Shown: in pieces, positions 60,632 to 64,000 of the stretch
Numbering within the stretch: the first letter of the stretch is position 1
How the letters are laid out: the number at the start of each line of letters is the position of its first letter
Source of the DNA: Treponema sp. UBA4377
GTDB lineage: Bacteria > Spirochaetota > Spirochaetia > Treponematales > Treponemataceae
Direction of reading: 5' to 3'
DNA: 64,000 nucleotides
Assembly: GCA_002391235.1 (NCBI GenBank)
Contig: DGRX01000003.1
Location: 8,804-72,803, forward strand
The notes under the pieces: model-generated
Seen by the model: only the letters and a program-made list of their open reading frames with translations
What the model was told of the DNA's origin: nothing
Database searches by the model: none
Translations under genes and position numbers: made by a program

Positions 60632-63106
60632 ATGGCCGCCGGAAAATTCAACCGCGTGGCGGTAATCGTTCAATGCAGGCTTTCTTCCACAAGGCTTCCA
60701 CAAAAGGCGCTGAAAATTTTAGGCCAAAAAGAATGCCTTTGCTGGACTTTGGACGCGATGAAAAAAGTCAAGGCCGAACGATACTTTGTCGCTTGCGACT
60801 ACGATTCAAAGAGCGCCTTGGAGCCGCTTGCGAAAAAATGCGCTTGGGAGCTTTACGCCGGAGACCGGGACAACGTCCTTGACCGCTTTTGCTCGCTGAT
60901 AAAAAGCCAATTCGCCGGCTGCGACTTGATTGTCCGCGCGACAGGCGACAATCCATTCTTGTTTTATGAAGCGGCGCAAAAGTCAATCGAAGACTTTGAG
61001 AAAAACGAATTTGACGCGGACTATTTCACTTATTCAGGCTTGCCTCACGGAAGCGGCGTGGAGCTTTTTAAGGCCTCGTCAATCCTAAAGGCTCAAAGCT
61101 TGACCGACTCGCCTTACGACATGGAACACGTTGGCCCCGCGCTTTACAGGCATCCCCAAACTTTTAAATGCGTCTTTAAGGAGGCGCCAAAAGAATTCTA
61201 CGCGCCGGAATTGCGGACAACCATCGACACCTTTGCGGACTACAAGCGGGCCGTCCGCCTTTATGGCTTTTTGCAAGGCCAAAAAGCGCTCGCGCCCTTT
61301 TGCGCCAAAGACATTTTGGACGCTCTAAAAAATCCTTCGCTGCAAAAAACTGTTTTGCTTGTTCCCAGCGTCAAGGCGGGCAGGGGAACCGGTCACTTAA
61401 GGCGCGCCCTTTCTTTGGCAAAGGAAATCGGCGCCTTTGTTTACGTTCCCAAAGACAAAAGCCTAAAGGAAGCGAAAGCCCTTGCCGCCCAAGCGCTTAA
61501 AGAAGGCTTAAAAGAATGGCAAATCGTGGACGAGCTTATGGGCTGCTGGGACTTGGTTTGCCTGGACTTGTTCCGTTCCTCAAAAGATGAAATGAAAAAA
61601 TATTCCGCGCTTGGCCCCCTGTGCGCTATCGACGACGGCTCGAACGCATGCAAAAGCGCCGACTTCCTTTTGGACATAATTCCGTCCCTGCCGCGTTCAA
61701 ACAAAGCGGCCTTAAAGGCAAACCTTTTTAGCCCGGCGCTGATAGAGCTGCCAAAAAACCGCCGCGCGAACTTTCCTGAAAAAATACAAAAGGCCTTGGT
61801 TTGCGTAAGCGGCGAGACAATACAAGAGTTTTCCGCCTTGGCCCGCGCGGCTTTGCAGGATCTGGGCGTTGAAGTTGTTGAAGTTACCGCAAAGAATCCA
61901 GTTCAAAATTTGCGCGAGCGGCTTTTTGAATACGACTTGGTCGTTAGCCATTACGGCTTTACGGCCTTTGAAGCCGCGGCCGCAAATTGCGCGGTTCTTT
62001 TGCTTGCGACAAGCGGCCTTCACAAAAAACTTTCAAAAAAATACGGCTTTGTTTGCGTTGAAAAAAATCAACTGGCTTCCAAAAAATTGCGGCCGCTCTT
62101 GGAAGACCCGCAAGTTTTGGACAACAAAAAGTTTAAGGCGCTTCTTGGGCTTGCCAAGCCTTCTGATAACGCCGCGCATTTAGGTCTTGAAAAAGCGTCC
62201 GGCCTTTCGCCGCTTTCGTCTTTTGTCCAAGAGCTTTCTTTTGCCCAAAAGTTTTCTTGCCCGGTTTGCGGTCCCTTGCAGCTCGGCGGAAAAGTTCTGG
62301 CTAGGACAAGAACGCATACGTTTAGGCGCTGCCCAAAATGCGGCATGGCTTATCTTTCGTTTTCAAGCGACAGCCGCGTTCAGTATGAGGCCGATTACTT
62401 TGGAAGCGAATACAAGGCCCAGTACGGAAGGACATACCTGGACGACTTTGACTCGATTAAGGCGCAAGGCCTTCGCCGCGCGAAAATCATAGCGGGGGCC
62501 GGACGTTTTGGGCATGCAAGGATTTTGGACATCGGCTGCGCTTACGGACCTTTTTTGGCCGCCGCAAAAGAGCTTGGCTTTGAGCCTTACGGAACGGACA
62601 TTTCGCAAAGCGCCTTGGACTATGTAAAAGACAAATTGGGCTATAGCGCCGTTTCTTCGTCGTTCGCGGACTTTGACCCGCAAGAAGCCTTTGGCTTTAA
62701 AAAATTTGACGCGGTGACAATGTGGTATGTGATAGAGCATTGCCCCGACCTAAAAAGCCTTTTGGCCAGGGTGAACGGACTTTTGGACATTGGCGGAGTT
62801 TTCGCCTTTTCAACGCCAAGCGGGTCGGGCGTTTCCGGCCGCTTCAACCGTTCGGGCTTTTTTAAAAGCAGTCCCCGCGACCATTACACGATTTGGGAGC
62901 CGGCAAGGGCCGCGTCAATTTTAAAAAAGTTTGGCTTTAAGGTCGTGAAAATCGTTCCCACCGGCATACACCCGGAACGCCTCTCTTTTTTCAAAAATAT
63001 TTCGCAAAAGCCTTTTATTTTTAGGCTTCTTGCGTTATTCTGTAAAGCGCTCAGATTGGGCGACACCTTTGAGGTTTATTGCAAAAAAATTAAGGAAGCT
63101 CGATGA
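60632..63106 (+). CDS. Three-domain fusion: SpsF-like nucleotidyltransferase, PseG-like domain, SAM methyltransferase
   Basis: An 824-residue protein. Domain 1 (about 1-235) is an SpsF/CMP-sugar-synthetase-like transferase: VAVIVQCRLSSTRLPQKALK, VRATGDNPFLF. Domain 2 (about 243-510) resembles PseG, the UDP-sugar hydrolase/glycosyltransferase-like step of pseudaminic acid synthesis: SVKAGRGTGHLRRALSLAKE, ALGPLCAIDDGSNA, VVSHYGFTAFEAAAANCAV. Domain 3 (about 540-824) starts with a zinc-ribbon-like CPVC...CPKC and has a class I methyltransferase motif ARILDIGCAYGPFLAAAKEL, then AVTMWYVIEHC. Likely to activate, rearrange and methylate a surface sugar. The chain is continuous with no frameshift. 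Its ATGA overlap couples it to the ATP-grasp gene. Confidence 0.85.
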   Translation: MAAGKFNRVAVIVQCRLSSTRLPQKALKILGQKECLCWTLDAMKKVKAERYFVACDYDSKSALEPLAKKCAWELYAGDRDNVLDRFCSLIKSQFAGCDLIVRATGDNPFLFYEAAQKSIEDFEKNEFDADYFTYSGLPHGSGVELFKASSILKAQSLTDSPYDMEHVGPALYRHPQTFKCVFKEAPKEFYAPELRTTIDTFADYKRAVRLYGFLQGQKALAPFCAKDILDALKNPSLQKTVLLVPSVKAGRGTGHLRRALSLAKEIGAFVYVPKDKSLKEAKALAAQALKEGLKEWQIVDELMGCWDLVCLDLFRSSKDEMKKYSALGPLCAIDDGSNACKSADFLLDIIPSLPRSNKAALKANLFSPALIELPKNRRANFPEKIQKALVCVSGETIQEFSALARAALQDLGVEVVEVTAKNPVQNLRERLFEYDLVVSHYGFTAFEAAAANCAVLLLATSGLHKKLSKKYGFVCVEKNQLASKKLRPLLEDPQVLDNKKFKALLGLAKPSDNAAHLGLEKASGLSPLSSFVQELSFAQKFSCPVCGPLQLGGKVLARTRTHTFRRCPKCGMAYLSFSSDSRVQYEADYFGSEYKAQYGRTYLDDFDSIKAQGLRRAKIIAGAGRFGHARILDIGCAYGPFLAAAKELGFEPYGTDISQSALDYVKDKLGYSAVSSSFADFDPQEAFGFKKFDAVTMWYVIEHCPDLKSLLARVNGLLDIGGVFAFSTPSGSGVSGRFNRSGFFKSSPRDHYTIWEPARAASILKKFGFKVVKIVPTGIHPERLSFFKNISQKPFIFRLLALFCKALRLGDTFEVYCKKIKEAR

Positions 63107-64000
63107 AGGATTCGATTTTGATTTTAGGCGCCGGAACGATGCAGCGGCCCGCGATTTTGGCGGCCAGAAAATTGGGCCTTGAAATATTTGTCGTTGACGC
63201 AAATCCCGACGCGCCATGCGTTTCGGACGCAGACCACTTTGAGCGAATCGACTTAAAGAACAGGGACGAAATCGCAAGCTACGCGCAAAGCCTTGCCGGC
63301 TGCATGAACTTAAAGGCTGTCTTTACCGCCGGAACTGACTTTAGCGCCAACGTGGCTTACGCCGCCGAAAAGTGCGGCTTTCCCGGCCACAGTTTCGCCG
63401 CCGCGGTAAACGCCAGCGACAAGGCTTTGATGCGCCAATGCTTTAGAAACGCCCGCGTTCCAAGCCCTCACTTTATCCTTATTGAAAAAAAATACTTAAA
63501 GAACACGTTGACGTCGCAGGTTGTTTCCGGCTTGAAATTTCCTTACGTCGTAAAGCCTGTTGACAATATGGGCGCCCGCGGCTGCCGCATGGCAAGAAAC
63601 CAAGACGAGCTTTTCGCGGCCGTCGACGACGCGCTTAAATTTTCCAGAAGCGGCAGGGCGCTCTTGGAAGAATACTTGGAAGGGCCGGAATTTTCCATTG
63701 ACGCTTTGCTTTATGACGGAAGCTTCACAGTCACAGGCTTTGCCGACAGGCACATAACTTTTGAGCCTTACTTTGTGGAGTTGGGGCACACAATGCCTTC
63801 CAACATTCCATACCGACAGTACATAGAGCTTGTAAAGACTTTCGCGCTCGGAGCCAAGGCTTTGGGCCTTTCAAGAGGCGCTGCCAAGGCTGACATAAAG
63901 TGGACCAAAAACGGCCCTGTAATAGGCGAAATCGCCGCGCGCCTTTCGGGCGGCTACATGTCCGGCTGGACATTTCCGTATTCAAGCGACCTAAACCTTA
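63103..64000 (+). CDS. ATP-grasp enzyme, N-terminal part (runs off the right edge)
   Basis: At least 299 residues visible. The start ATG 63103 overlaps the previous stop by four bases. The first 90 residues form a pre-ATP-grasp nucleotide-like fold (ILILGAGTMQRPAILAARKLG, VVDANPDAPCVSDADHFERI). The ATP-grasp part follows: PYVVKPVDNMGARGCRMARN (phosphate-binding loop), LLEEYLEGPEFSIDALLYDG and PVIGEIAARLSGGYMSGW with the metal-binding E..AR pattern. This family, including PurK/PurT and PylC-like or carbamoyl-phosphate-synthetase-like ligases, joins a carboxylate to an amine or thiol. In this cluster it may attach an amino acid or acyl group to a sugar, but that is inference. Confidence 0.88.
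   Translation, partial: MKDSILILGAGTMQRPAILAARKLGLEIFVVDANPDAPCVSDADHFERIDLKNRDEIASYAQSLAGCMNLKAVFTAGTDFSANVAYAAEKCGFPGHSFAAAVNASDKALMRQCFRNARVPSPHFILIEKKYLKNTLTSQVVSGLKFPYVVKPVDNMGARGCRMARNQDELFAAVDDALKFSRSGRALLEEYLEGPEFSIDALLYDGSFTVTGFADRHITFEPYFVELGHTMPSNIPYRQYIELVKTFALGAKALGLSRGAAKADIKWTKNGPVIGEIAARLSGGYMSGWTFPYSSDLNL

Noticed and set aside
60632..63106. Frameshift or assembly join creating the three-domain protein
   Set aside because: The reading frame is continuous, codon use is uniform, and the linkers between domains are normal length without repeats.
1..64000. tRNA, rRNA or CRISPR features
   Set aside because: Reading both strands gave no tRNA T-arm signature in a cloverleaf context, no rRNA stretches and no regularly spaced direct repeats outside coding beta-helix repeats.

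Overview
The window looks like a chromosome segment of a host-associated, non-syphilis Treponema (Spirochaetota). Spirochete-typical genes point that way: a UPF0164/FadL-like outer-membrane protein, FlbB, a FlgE hook protein with the spirochete cross-link residues, a spiro-SPASM protein, a hexokinase and very large lipoproteins. The ilvD and ilvB genes argue against the reduced T. pallidum lineage and fit a gut, rumen or oral species. I saw no rRNA, tRNA, CRISPR array or intact insertion sequence. Genes are tightly packed and no gene-free stretch exceeds 300 bases.

Layout: 1-9.8 kb holds envelope and signalling genes: an outer-membrane protein fragment, a periplasmic TPR protein, a huge membrane-bound SpoIIE-type phosphatase with a propeller-like ectodomain, a small Lys/Ala-rich protein and a LysM protein with a degenerate M23 domain. 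9.8-12.9 kb is a ferrous-iron operon feoA-feoA-feoB plus a 55-residue Cys-rich membrane protein. 12.9-19.2 kb (minus) is an operon of a membrane-anchored propeller, a degenerate M23 protein, two phosphohexomutases and a DEDDh exonuclease. 19.3-25.7 kb (plus) encodes three outer-membrane-type proteins and a GT28-type glycosyltransferase. thiI (minus) and a DUF4912 plus GH57 pair (plus) follow.

29.4-38.7 kb (minus) is a sugar-uptake and sugar-sensing region: the ChvE-MmsA-MmsB monosaccharide ABC transporter, and upstream a four-gene operon of a membrane-anchored sugar-binding sensor, a YesM/LytS-type kinase, a YesN-type regulator and a XylF-like lipoprotein. 38.9-45.5 kb is one 2188-residue beta-helix lipoprotein with three related modules. 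After a PD-(D/E)XK transposase-family gene comes hexokinase-flbB-fliK-flgD-flgE (46.6-51.9 kb), closed by a strong terminator; then coaD-ilvD, and ilvB joined to a periplasmic-binding-protein/GGDEF fusion. The right end (58.2 kb to the edge) is a tightly overlapping glycan-type cluster: spiro-SPASM protein, a GT2-like protein, a three-domain SpsF/PseG-like/methyltransferase fusion and an ATP-grasp enzyme.

The most unusual features are: (i) at least seven genes whose -10 box ends only 6-9 nt before the start codon, predicting leaderless or near-leaderless mRNAs; (ii) the right-end cluster with a radical-SAM-like protein lacking the iron-sulfur motif and a novel-looking three-domain fusion; (iii) the dual sugar-sensor operon next to the ChvE transporter. 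All family calls come from reading motifs by eye; no database search was possible.
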